A stretch of DNA of 64,000 nt from Phalacrocorax aristotelis (Eukaryota > Chordata > Aves > Suliformes > Phalacrocoracidae), in assembly GCF_949628215.1 (NCBI RefSeq), contig NC_134279.1, forward strand, positions 9,096,041 through 9,160,040. The letters run 5' to 3'. Shown here in pieces: positions 23,110 to 36,300 of this stretch. The notes below the pieces were generated by a model, which saw only the letters and a program-made list of their open reading frames with translations, did not search any database and was not told where the DNA came from. Positions within the stretch are counted from its first letter, which is position 1. The number at the start of each line of letters is the position of its first letter. The translations under genes were made by a program, and so were the position numbers.

Positions 23110-23158
23110 CTGATATTCTCTCCTCACAGTGACTGCAGTGTGAACTTAAAACTATTTC
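23110..23158 (-). other. Candidate 49 bp exon with consensus donor
   Basis: On the minus strand CTACCTACCTCTTAG precedes 49 bp ending ATATCAG before GTAAGTTC. It is open only at phase 0 (EIVLSSHCSHCEERIS). Its phase does not join in frame with the other 49 bp candidate at 24784-24832, so if both are real they are more likely non-coding exons. Confidence 0.18.
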
Positions 23159-24783
23159 CTAAGAGGTAGGTAGTCTCAGGAGATAAGCAGACAGCCCAAA
23201 CCTTTTTACCTGGAGAGATGAGAAATTGAATTAAAAGGTCCAGCTTTTAAACACAGGAGATAGGAGGGAACATTCATGTGCTGGCCAGGGTAGGAAATTA
23301 CCATAAAGCTGGTTAGATGGCTTCAATAAAATTAGGTAAACCTGAAACGTTTAAATAATTAGTAAAACTAACAAACATTTACATTTTCCTTCAGCTGTTG
23401 TACTGCAAGTTTTTTCTACTTGACTTCTCAACAGACACAAGGTGAACACAAGATCCATCCCCCAGGTGCTGGCACAAGGTTGTGTGCCCTCTCCTACTTC
23501 ATACCCTGGTGGGGTTTCTTTTGCACAGAACAGGCACTACGGACAGCAAGCTCCAGTCCTGCCCCAGATTACATGAATGCAGAACCAATGTTCACGCACA
23601 CACTAGAGAAAGCACCTGCCTCACACATTAGACAATGCTGAAATTATATCAGCAGCATATGGCCCTGTTTGCTTTTTAATGATTTATATGTGTAATATTT
23701 TTGCAATGCTATTGCTCGATTTTCCACATGCTCTTTTATTAGCAACATCAAAGCTGATTTCCTATATGTTTCCTATAAATGCTTTGTACAGTTCTTGTTC
23801 TTGGCTTTTTCATTTATGTTTGTCTTGTGTTGTTCTACTGACAGTAAGGCAAAGCAAAAATTATTTGAAGAGAGCAATAAAAACCTGTTTCTTTTAAAGT
23901 CTGAGTATCTTAAAAATAATATGGAAATAAGAGAACTTCCGAAAACAAAAATACTCCATATGCAAACGCAGTGACCTTCTGGAGTTTTGTCCCATGTTTT
24001 GCCCTGTATTAAATTCTTCACAAATTATGAAAAGCTTAACCAAAACATCATTTCTCTTTTCTGTAATTAAGTCAGATGCAAAGAGCACTCAAGTCAAGGG
24101 TTCTTTTTATTATTATTATTCAAAAGGCTCTGTATTAGACTATAAGTAATAGCCTGCTTTGACTTGTTTTACTTTTCTATTGTTTTGTACATTCAGGCTA
24201 TTCAGCAATTAACAGTTCTTTGATAATGACAGTTGTCCTTTTCCTCTTTTAGGAATGACTGATAGTTAGTATTTCCCTCTTAGCGTCTTTGTACCATGCC
24301 CCCAGCCAGTCCACTTGCCTTATCTCCTTATTGTCAATAACTTCACCGATTTTACCAGTTAGTGTGACCCCCTAACACAGGTTTATTTTATGGTCCGTTA
24401 ACCAATTGGCTTCAGAAAACAGATTAAATAGTACCTTCAGATTATTCATGGGTCAATAATCCCATTTGCTTCTTAAAACTTTTTATCGCAACTATCACCT
24501 CATTAACTGAGCACCTCTTTAAAAAATGATGAGCTGCAAGACAGTTAACTTAGCCGAACTCCCAAACCACTCAAACGTGAACGTTTAAACACCCTAATTC
24601 TGTCAAATTTCTGAGAAAACTGGTTTTAGTAACAATCTTAGTCTTTTTCTGTTCTAAAATAGGAAGAGTAGCACAAGGTAATACAATAAACAATCCACCT
24701 GACTGGGAGGAGAAGGAGGAAAGCCAGGGCCATCTCAGATTTTCCAGTGATTACATTTTGTGACAGACCTCATCTCCACTTAC

Positions 24784-24832
24784 CTGCCCAAGATATCAGC
24801 ATGTAGACTAAACTTAGCTGTATGGGCAGCCC
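24784..24832 (-). other. Candidate 49 bp exon with near-ideal splice sites
   Basis: On the minus strand GTTCTTTCATTGCTCTCTGCAG precedes 49 bp ending TTGGGCAG before GTAAGTGG. Both splice sites are close to consensus. Two frames are open, and neither continues through 23110-23158 without a stop. It may be part of a minus-strand long non-coding RNA, or a chance pseudo-exon. Confidence 0.2.
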
Positions 24833-26457
24833 CTGCAGAGAGCAATGAAAGAACAGCACCTTCAGAGTGTGATTCGTTCCAGCTCTGTACACGCCTATGA
24901 TGCTCTTGGAAGGTTATATTCAGGTGAGATGCATCCTCCTCTTTGCTGTGTTTTTGTAGCTGGCAGTCAATAATGTCGTGTCTGGCACTGTATAGCTATT
25001 CTTTGAAATCCCGCTTACAGTAGTAAAAGAAATCAATCATGTATCCCAGTCCAATAGCCCATCCTTGCCTGCAAAACGTTTCCTTTTCTCTATGAACACA
25101 CCATAATCAGTGTAATGGCTACACGTTCACTCCATTTCTAAGTAAATGTTTTATTCCAGTAATTCTCAGCCCATGGAAACACAGCGTTTCAGAACATAAC
25201 TCGACGCTTGATAGACACAATAAATCTTTCTCTGTCTTTTCTTTTGCCAGTATTCTCATCAGTGTGTTTTTGATCAGACCTAAGTAACAGCACTTTTATG
25301 ATTTTTTTCCTGAACTGGTTTATTTCCATTGTAATTAAGCTTTTTTCCTCTTTGAGGTCCTAAGACTCCCACTATTCAGTAAAATTGATGGTACCCACGA
25401 TTTTTGAGACTGATATTGATCTCAAGGATTTCCATTTATTTTCCAGATGTTTTTTACCAAATTGCTACCTAATCGGGCTATGTTTTTATATCCAACAAAA
25501 TATTTTCTTTAAAGGGAGCCACTTCAACAAGAAGCATTGGCAGGTACTTCGCAATTTCTATTTTTGTCTGTAATCTGTGCTGTGTTAGTCAAAATAATAA
25601 AACAATGACTCTCTTATAGCAGCAGACCTGAGGTGTCTACAAAGGCAAAAGCTTAGAAACATTCTCTTAAGAGTTTTCATTTCTTGGCAACCAGTACATT
25701 TCACACTCTGGGCCTGACTTATATAAGATTTCAAGACTCTCAGAAAGTTGCAGAAGGAGGTTATCATTTAATTGGTGTCCAAACATCATCCTCAAGATTT
25801 GCACATAAAAAAACCTGATAAAATTTCATATCTTGGCCCCTCCTCAAGGTCTGTGGATCCATGCAGGGGCTAGAGTCATGGACAAGCACAGAGAAGAAAT
25901 ATTTTAGGATATCAGTAAAGGGACCCAGTGATTTCCCTAAGCCTCATCCCATAAACAACTTCTGCAAAAGATGATGATTAGCCTAAGGATCACGTAGTTT
26001 AAACAGACTGATCACTTTTAAAGGATAAATTAGCTGGGCCTGTGGTATAGATGTAAAAGCAAAGGCAACCTCACAAAAGCAAAAGGTGTATCTTTCCATC
26101 ATGATGAGTTCTGTTATCCCCTCACACCCCAAGAGCAATATTTACATCAAACACAGTTTTCTTCAGGCAACATTTTTCAATAAACAATTTACCTATGACT
26201 GAAATGAATACTTAACCCATCATCTCTTATGTCATTCTAGGATCCTCCTTTGAAAGACCTGGTAGAGACATCCCTAGATCACAAAACAAATAAGCCTGGT
26301 AGAGAAACAACTTGTTGTAAGGCCTTATTATATAACTTCTAAGACTTCAGATGTCAGAGCACATTCTCCGACATGTTCAGCAGCTGAGGTTCTCAGCTAG
26401 TGGCATTACAGCTAGCAAAACAATATTGAACAGAACAACTGGTCAAAATCACATTTA
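24833..26457. other. Unique AT-rich DNA, nothing recognised
   Basis: I see no repeat family or supported coding frame. Confidence 0.6.
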
Positions 26458-27636
26458 TTGCTGTACCTTTCTGTTCTAATGCTTAAAACGTGCTGTGATC
26501 GCCAGTTACCAGTTTCTGAAATCGGGCAGTTATCTGATACCAGCAGCTCAGCATCACTCCTTTTGCATTTGTATCCCTTGGAAACATGCTACAGTAAAAG
26601 GAATTACTTTTCGGCTTGGTCTAACCAGACAATTTATGTAAGATTCAGACTTTTAAAAAATTATGTAACACTGAACCAACATCAAATTCTGTTAAGATGG
26701 GAGGCTGAAGAACAAACACTTCAACCTCGCCAAGTCCTCCTGGGTCTTATGGGAGTGATAATCACTGATGACCTACAAGACACAAGCCTACTTCAACCAC
26801 ATCAACCCTTCATCGTATTGCTGTCTATGGGGCTAAAACCTACTGGTAGACTCAATGAAGTAATTGCTCCTCCAAGGATTATTTAAGCTTAGCTTTGACT
26901 AGAGAAAAGCTCAGGATTACAACTCATCACCTGCAACTGACATTTTCCAGTGCAGCACAAACCCCTGTGGCCAGGAGTCCTGCTTCTTATCCAATCTATT
27001 CTCAAATTCTTGTCATGGCTGCCCACCCCAATCCTGACTCTTCCCCTGCTTCAGCAACTAGACATGACTGCTATCCTGCCACATTCTCATATCAGTTTGC
27101 TTCTCGTACTCTCTCTCTTTCGCCCCACCAATACCCTTTGCCACATTGCCTTTAGGCACACTGTTTTGGCCTTCAGGACGGCCTTCAGCCAGAACAGAAT
27201 TTACCAGTTTTGCAAATATTAACCAAGGAAAAATTTGACCCTGGAGTATTTACATACACAAAGACCTGCTCTGCAGCATTAAGGTTTAAGAGGTTTCTTC
27301 TGACTCCTGTAACACTTCAAACAACTATTTGTCTGGAATCCAGTATCTTAACCATAAACACACATGGGGAAAAGTCTGAACTCCAGTGTTATCCCAATTA
27401 CTTTTGATTATTAATCACTTTTGATTATTAATCACAGATTAGCTTTTGAGCTTCAGCCTTGCCAAGAGCTACAGACAAGCCTTCATCTGAATCTGACTGA
27501 GCAGCTGAGAGTAGAGCTGGGTAGGAGGCAGCTAAAATGGCTGCTGCTTTGCTCATCTCTCAGCCAGAGGAAGTGGCTCGGTCTGCTGATGCTTTCTGGC
27601 AAGTGTCATGTCAGACAACTTAAAATGTCTACTTAA
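26458..27636 (+). other. Cluster of plus-strand open frames
   Basis: Open frames at 26458-26886 (142 codons, the longest in the window), 26895-27155, 26950-27222, 27210-27407 and 27421-27636 follow one another on the plus strand. No domain or transposon protein motif is recognised and the first frame starts at TTG. It is either a chance low stop density or a badly decayed coding sequence. Confidence 0.2.
27400..27433 (+). repeat. Perfect 17 bp tandem duplication
   Basis: Two adjacent identical copies of ACTTTTGATTATTAATC are present with no mismatch, which suggests a recent duplication. Confidence 0.9.
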
Positions 27637-30311
27637 AAAGCTTTATTTAGTTGTATTTTTACTACCTTAAGACTGGCACCACCTTTTATTAACTTGGTGT
27701 GATGTTTACAAGATTGTTCTAGCAGATTAGTTAACAGTGTGGAGGTATGTTACAGTAATATTTTCCCAAGTGTTTCTTATTTTATACCTTAGGCTATAAT
27801 TCTAGTTTTATTAAGAGCCACTCCCCTTCAAAAAAAAAAAATATCTGTATATCAATGTTTAAGTTGTTCCAACACTGAAACCACAGAGTTGAACTGAAAG
27901 ACAAATGTAATAGTAATAAAGCTGACTCCTTCACACAACGAAACATGATCTATGGGATAATGTGAATTAGAAGTGATCCGTTGTGTGAGAAGAAGAGATG
28001 TATTTTAAATTAAGACTGCGCTCATGTTTCTGCATCAAAAGCTTCTTTTAAATAGCGTGAACAGGAAGTTCTTATCTTGCTTGAACCACCTTCAGAGATT
28101 TGAAACAGTTTTCAAATCACCAAACCAAGCTCTTTCAGGTGTTACACAAAAGCAGGACTCCCTACTCTAATGACAGCACGCAGGACATGGGATCTGAGAG
28201 CACCAGCACAGGGGCTCAGACCCATGCTCAAGCCCTCAGCCTCTCAGGTTACAAAAGAGTTTGCTAATTACAGCCTTTTATAGCAGTTTCTTCTCCAGCT
28301 GCACTTGCACTTTTACATACCTAAGCAAATGATCAGGAACTCACATTTGTGTCTACCAAATCCCAAAACTGGACTATACTGTCAAATTCTGGATTTGACC
28401 AGGACCTGTACTCTGGAGCCAAGAAACTTTTCCAGCTGTATGTTTCATTGAAACTGGTATGCTTCCACCAAAAGTTTAAGTTTTGACAAATTGGCAGTTT
28501 TTGATGTTAAAGTGACTTTGTCAGAAAAATTCCCAATAAGCTTGAGCCCTAATTCTGAATAATACAGCCAACCTTTCCAAAATACCACAAAGATTCTTCT
28601 GCTTAATGAACTGCTAATTGCTACTTAAAAGGGACAATACATGTTTAAAACCACAAACTTGACGGAAATATCGGAAAATGTAGATTATGCTGACATGCCT
28701 CAGAATTATGAGATCTTGACAATGCTCTCAACACAGGGATAAGAAAGACTAGATTAAATCACTAGAGACTAAATTGGAACAAGAAAAAAAAAAATGAAAG
28801 AAAAACATTTTCAATAGTATGGACACCTGAATATTTTGTAGGTACGCTAATACTCTGTGTCACAAAAAATAAAATCACAAATGCTTAATAGATTGTTTTT
28901 AACAGTTTTCAGATATCTCAAGAGGAAAGAAAATGGCAAGGGTAATGTGACAATGCTGCAGCCTAAAATAAGAATTTTTCATGACCTAAAGAACCATGAA
29001 AGAGGGGCAAATACTAGATAATAATTTGGGTAACTGAAAGAGCTCATTATCTTTTCATTTTGCTAATCATAAACTCCCTGATCTCTACTAAATCATAAGG
29101 GAGAGCATATAAAATGCCTGTCCTATACCATACATAACAAATGGTAGATTCTTAAAGCAATCTTTAGCACCCCAAGGGGTCTCAATTTTTATGGATACTG
29201 CACACCTTGCCTTAGTCGCCCTGTGAGGTGTGGGCTCTCAGCTACAGTAAACCCTGGTCATGATTTTACCTACTGTATTTCCCAGGATCAAAACCTCATC
29301 TATGCAGACCTCAGTGCTCTCCTCCCCCTAGTATGTCATCAAGAATGTGTTGTATTTTCCTCTGAAACACCTCAGGTGCCAAACACAACCTAAATGGCAG
29401 TTTGAGGAAACTGTCTCAGAGGGGATGCTGAACGTGTGCAAACATGTGCTCTGTTTTTCTAAGGGCACCAGCCAGATCCGCGCTGATGCATCAAGTGCAG
29501 GAAAATATTTGGCACCCACCCCTAGCCCCAGAATATATCCCCTTGTAGGTAGTGGAAAAATGTTCCATTTTTAGTTATTCAATTATTTTGGGCCTATGCA
29601 TAAATGAAGCATTCTCTGTCTTGTGCAAAGACCAGTAAGTCTATCCACTTGGACGGTGCTTCTAGGTATAGCGAGGCCCAGAAGCTTGCACTTTTCCTGC
29701 TTATATTTTAGCCCTTATTTAAACTGAGCAGTATTTGCCTACAAGGACAAATCTCAGGACAAGTGGGGGTCTCTGCATTTCAGGTGCAGGCCCTGACTGT
29801 AGCTCTGTAGATAAATCCAGCCCATCCTCAGCAGTCACCTGCAATTACAGTGAGTTTTGATTGTGGGGGCGTTTTCAAGTGCCTTCCTGTAACTTCAGAC
29901 TCATATCTCATTTTTATGCTTAAAATTTTTTATTATTTGGGAATCACTCAGAGGCAAAGTACCTGACAAATGTTTACTTAACTAGTTTTATGCAACAGAT
30001 GCCTTGCTACTAGTGAGTCATTTCCACTCGTTTAAGTAACAATTTCTGAAAAGGTATCCTTTGTCTCCAGGAGAAACCCAGTGAAAACAGGCACTCAAAC
30101 ACCTTAATCTTAGTCCTTGGACCAAACAACGTGGACAATTTACTGGACTGTGCAGTGGCTCCCATAACGGAAAACAAAATTTAGGGGAAAAGGACACTGA
30201 ATATCTGAATTTTGCCTTGATATGGAAGCAGAATAAAGTAGTGGAAACTGGGAAGTACTCTGGGTTCATTAAGATAAAAGATGAGATGGAAGAAGTTTGT
30301 TCTAATTAACA
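27637..30311. other. Unique DNA, no gene seen
   Basis: Nothing is recognised beyond short A runs. Confidence 0.6.
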
Positions 30312-30339
30312 GGGGGGTGGGGGGTGGGGGCTGTCCCCC
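30312..30339 (+). repeat. G-run cluster with adjoining C-run (G-quadruplex or hairpin)
   Basis: The sequence is six G, T, six G, T, five G, then CTGT and five C. The last G run and the C run can form a 5 bp stem with a 4 nt loop, while the G runs alone can form a quadruplex. Confidence 0.75.
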
Positions 30340-33300
30340 AGAAATGTGTGAAACTGAAGTATTAATGAAATAAATAAACTGGATCAAAGACAGCAGAGTA
30401 GCAAAACCCTCAAAGCAGAAAAAGAAAGAAAAAGTACAGACTGAAAGAATGAGTTTCCTATAAAAGAGAGAGGTAAGAGCACAGTTCAGTCAAAGCTAAC
30501 AGGAAAGACCAAGAGTTCTCAGACAGGATTAAGAGCCAGAGAGGTTGAAGGAAGAAATGTGCCATGGCCAGACCTCACCGTTCAATTCCAGCTTTAACAC
30601 TCACACTGGTATCTTTGGCAGCATTGTCAATTGTATTTTAGTCATGCCTAGAGGTCCCAACCATCTCAAAGCCCTTCTGCACTCATCTACAACATTTCAG
30701 AAAAATGTTTATACATATATTTGTACTTTAAAACTTGAATTCAATTAGACTAAACATGTTTTATTTAACTCATTTCCAGTAAAAACAAAATATATATGTC
30801 TCAAAATTTGGGTTTTTTTCCTAAGTGCTGAGAATCTTCCAGCATTCAGACATCTCCATAATGAACTTCAATAAAAGATTAAAAGGCTACTTTGTAAATG
30901 CTTGAAACAAATATAAGCAGAGGAGAGACAATTTCCTTTATTTCTTTTTTAAACAATGCGGCAAAGCATAAGGCCTTCCAAAAAAATAAAAGAATGTCTA
31001 TGGCCTCCCTTCTTCTTGCCGTAACATTCTTGATGTTAAGAAAGAAAAACTTTAGCTCGGTACAGGCACATTTCGGTATCTTGTGCTGAAGAGCCACACA
31101 ACCATAGAAGTACTGACTTGTTAGGGGTCTTCTGACAGAAAGATTGAAATGGCTGCTGTACTGGATAACACACAGAAGCAAGATTTAAGATATGTGGAAA
31201 TATACCATGATGTAAATAACAAAGTACCTAAGAATTAGGAAACCAAAAATTTGACCATGTTCCACTCCCTCTAGGTCACACTGAAGTGAGGAAGACACAT
31301 TTTGACTCGCAGAGACTAAGCTACTCCAGCAGACACAACCCCGAGCAGGTTTCTATTGCAAACAATAACTTAATAGAAGACGACAAAACACGGAGAGCAG
31401 AAGTGTCTCCCCTCATGCCAGGCAGCATCTAGATTTATAGCGCAGAGTCGCTGTCACAGAATTCTTAGCACCAGAATAGCAGAAAGCTTCTGATAAAAGA
31501 GAGAAAAAGTGAAAGCAGTACCCTCCCTTCACTTACCCACTGTGGAGCACAGAGGATCACATGCTTAAAACCTAGCTTTTCCCCATCTCCACAAGACAAT
31601 GCAGGTCACCTGTAGCATTCAAAGAAATACAAATTAATTATGAGGAACTAGGCCAGATGATAATAAAATAAAAGCAGGAATTAAGTATCTCCTATTGCCA
31701 ATATTAAATCTTCCTAAAAATTGGGACACGTTAACAAGCAATTAGTTATTTTGGTGAAATTATTCTAAATTGTCATCCCGTGCTTCTTAAGGGTTACTCT
31801 GGGCATGCCTGAACTACCGAAAATAGTTCAAGTTTTGCCGACAGCTGAGTAGGCCTTACCACATACTTACACTAGGAAAACTAAAGTAACTTAATTCTTC
31901 TGCTTAAACACCCTTAACCTTTGTAGTGTAACTCTGCCCAAAAAGTGGAATACGTAGCGGTAAAATTACCTGCAATTCATTACTATGCTATGGTTTTCAC
32001 TCCTGCTGCCCCATCAGCATTACACCTTTGCTCCCAGGGTGTGATATGCATGTTCACTTTCACTGATAGAAATGAAGTCCTAACTGAGAGGAAATGAAGA
32101 CACTATGAGTGACATTTTCATTAAGACACATGTAAATGCATGTGTCTATGGAAAAATGCAGTCTTCCTTCACAGCAGATGCGGCTAGTCAGCTGTACCAC
32201 AATTTCTATCATCTTTCTCGTACTTCACCTAGCCCCTTCCTCCCCTGAACCCCCACAGATTCAACTGCATCCCATGAAGTTTAAAAAAAAAACAGTGGCC
32301 AAACCACCCCTTTTCTCACTTTCATCTCCGTACAAGGTCTTATATCCACATTCAAATAAAATTATTTGGTAGCAGTTGAGGAACAAACCACGGTGGTGTT
32401 TTCCCCTGTTTTCAGCTAGTGTTGCTAGCAGCTTTATTAAGCTGTTTCTAATGTATTTTATAGATTTAAAAAAAATTTTCAAAAAATGCAACTGACATCA
32501 AGAAATGGAAACATAATATGGATAAGTTTTGGTCTCTGTGATGTATTTTAGATTAAAAATCACTGTGCATACGTCAATTAAATGTGACTAGCACTCTTTA
32601 GGTTGGAAACAAGTTTTCCTAGGAATAGGCAATGGGAGAGAGGAAAAAGTGAACCCTGGCCAACAAAAAATTGGCTTTCTTAAGAACTATCAATAAGAAA
32701 TCTGATGAGAAGGGCATTTGTCTACCCAACTGGGTAAATATGAAGTGTTTCCACCATTAAATTTTTCATACAGTAAAACACTAAAGCATAAACCAGTATC
32801 AGAAAAATACTCTGGAGCCAGCACATCTCTGGTCCAAAACTAGTTGGTAAAAATAACTTAATAATCATACTTGTTACAAATATATTTATGTTCTACTTCA
32901 GAACTATTTTTAAAATCCTCCAGAAAGGCAAACGGCCATACAAAGAGTTTGCTGCATGAAATGCCAACTGAAACAAGCATGGAATAATGTTGTGAAATTA
33001 CATTATCTGACAAGTTTCGAAAGCTTCCTCAGGTGCTTATTTAAGCCATAAAAGCTGTAGGGAAATAAAGACAGGATGACATTTCAGTCAGCTTACCATA
33101 ACATTTTTCTAGTGAAATTGCATAGCAACGTATTCATGCTGAAAAAAATGTCAGCAGTAAAAACAAATGCCAATAAGCTAAATGCTTCTGTGGAAAAAAA
33201 AGAACACCAAAAACGCAGCAACTAATAAGGTAACATCAGCACATTACAAAGGCATGGCAGTCTTAAAAGCAGTTCACAACATCAAATATATGCATTCAAA

Positions 33301-36300
33301 ATAGCATAAAGCACCTTAACTGCACGCTACAATGAGAAAACAAGGCAGTTTATACCATACGCTGTGTGAAATGTGCATCTCAGATGGTTCTGCCAATACA
33401 TACAACTTGGAGGAAATCACCAAACTTTTCATTATTCTGTGAACAAGCAGACAACAAGAATACCTCTGTGTCAGAGCTTTTCATAGACGATATAAATATT
33501 CCTCAATACATCTTAACTTAGTCATCAGTTCTAACACTGGAATAGGACACACCATTCTGTCCAGCATGATGTCTGGTCTGAAAAACAAGCCAGAAAGCAA
33601 GAATTTGTTGCTAAAAAAGGTCATTGTCATACCTAACAAATTCTTTCAGTGACAGAAATATCATGACAAAGCACCCCCTTCCCCATGACCCAATTCATCT
33701 GGAAGTTAATCCAGATCAAGCTACACATGGAAAGAGATGCTTAAGGTGAGATCAGATGGGTGACCAAAGAGAGAAATCTGTAGGAGTATGCTGTAGGAAT
33801 TTAACTGAGAAAAATGTTATTATTCTTAATACCACAAGGGGAATAGAAAAGACAATGTTATTCAAAAGGTATAAAGTACCAAATCATGACGTTTTAGTCA
33901 TCTGTTTTCCACAGGTTAGTAACTGTCATCCATATATTCTTTTCACACCCAAAAGTGCCGCTGAGGTTACACCAAAAGGACTGTCAGATCAAGATCTAGA
34001 TGCTAAATGATTCACAGTTGGAAAAATACAAGTACAATAAGCACTTAACCATCTGAAATTTTATTCTTCCATGCTCCTTGAAACACGCAACGCTTTTCCA
34101 AATCTACTTCCCAAACCTTTCTTTACCCATTATACCATTTCCCAGGAGAAGCATCTGTTGCCTTGACTAAGAAAAAAAATAAGACTACAAAGAAACCAGC
34201 AAAAGATGAAAGTTAACCATCTTTAATGGTTACATCTCCGGACACACATGAATAGCAATATGATCCTCCTGATGCAGTTGTTCTCTGCACGGTCTTCATA
34301 GTCACCTTTAGTTCATTTTTATATCATGTCCCAGCAGCGTCTGCTCCTTAAAGTCAGCACAAATAGATTAGCACCACTTATGTGACGCTCACAGCAGTAG
34401 TCAGGTCTTAGGTTGCAAGTTGCCAAGCTCTAAAGGAAACTCTACCTGAAAAACTTAGCACGTTTCTGAATACATAATCGTAATGTTTTCATCCAAATTA
34501 TTCCTTCAAGAGGGGCACGTGATACAACCATTCTAGCAAAAAGCATTTTCATGTGTTCTTACAAGCACCTGTTTGTTCTTAACCAATAGTTTCAAGTATT
34601 TTCCAGTTAGAGCAAAAGCGTATTTTACTTGTTAACAACAAAGGAAGCACAGTGTATAGGAAGTATTTTATTTTCATTCTATTAATCAGTTATCACAAGC
34701 AATGGTGTATAAAGCACAAGACTAAAAGATTAATTCTAACTCTCCAAAACTGAGACTACTTGGAGGAAAGAAATAGAAGAAAGAAATTTTCCTCATTCTA
34801 TTACACACAGAAAGACAAACACAAGCTTCTCACTAGAGCTTAACGAGGCTTTACAACAAAATCAGCTTCAGAAATTTCTGCCCACATACGTTCATTCACC
34901 AGCCACGTACTGCAGTTAGTTACTTCAGCTGTGCCGATCTAAGCTGATGAAATCTGCCCATAAACATTTTGAATAAAGGGACAGAAGGAATATTTATCCT
35001 GGCTAACAATGCAGGCGCACAGAACAGCTGAAGAGGCACATCCAACAAGATGGCAAAGCGCTACACAGGAGCATATATATGTGTCTGAGGGTAAAGGCAC
35101 GGAAGAAAAACTCTTAAACCAGTGTCACAAATACAGTTACTGTCTTGTTATTTCACTGACAAAATGTAAGAACCAAAGTCTCCAAAAACACACTTTCATA
35201 AAAAATGGTCCTTCTTGCAGTGGATGAGTTACACAAGGGAAGTGCACACCCACCTCTGTCAAGGACTGAGTAATTGGTTATTTAACAGCATAGCCATTCT
35301 GGACTGGCCTGCAAAAGTTTACCCACGATACTGTAACGTCTAAACAAAGAAGCTGAAGTCTACCTTTGCATGACTGTATTAATACAAGTCATGTACTGAA
35401 TCACACTCTCCAAGTGACATCTGTTGTACGACTTGAACAGAACTCCATTCAGCAACAAACTAAAACAGCTAAGGCTTGAAGGCCCACAAGTCAGTTTGAA
35501 TCCCATCTGGATCTAAACCCATTCCCATGGAAGGCAGTGGACAATAGACTGAGCCAAGGCAGTCTTCAGATCAAAACACAGGAGTTGGTGAGTCCCCATC
35601 CAACACCATTGTCTTGCCTTGGTCATGATACAGTAGAGTTACTTGAGATAGGAACGAGGAGAACAGATGAAAGAGGACATTTGGAGAAAGAATAAAGGAA
35701 ATTAAAAAAAACCAAAACTTCCTGCTCTGAAGGGATATAAACAGTGTCAAAACCACAAATGCCTCATACAGATAGTAGAGCTATGCTCCAAATCTTCTGT
35801 TTCTAATAATTCTAAGGACCTAAAGGCCTTAATTACAATACCCCTGCAATTATATGCAACCCTTAGAGAAAAAGTCACACCTCTTAATGGAAAAAAACTA
35901 TTCGCTTTCTGCCAGCCCTCATGACATCAGCACTAAAGTGGATAAGCACCAGCCTGTGCCACCTCTCCTTGGCAGACATTTGTGTTCTCACACTCCCTCA
36001 GATAGAAGTGATGACATGAAGGCTAAATCTGAGTTATGGGGCAATTCAGGAAGAATACCAGGTTCTTTGAAAAAAACATGTAAAGTGGCAAGTAGATCCT
36101 GATTTTTTTCAAGCCCCCATCTCAGGATCCCCAGCTTATTTCCAGTAAATAAAAACTCTGAAAATTGAGAATTTCAGTAAAGAGCTCTAAAGCATTCTCA
36201 TTTAATATGATTTTTCTGAAGTGAACATTCAACATGTCTTCAGAAAAAAAACCAGAGTATTTAAATGCTACACAAAAATCTTATTTTGTGAAAACATGTA

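Noticed and set aside
26458..26886. Longest open frame in the window (142 codons, plus strand)
   Set aside because: A frame of this size is expected about once by chance in 64 kb of this composition. It starts at TTG, shows no domain and has no splice or promoter context.
31540..31612. 73 bp minus-strand block with GTAAGTGA donor and fair acceptor
   Set aside because: All three frames contain stops and there is no other support.
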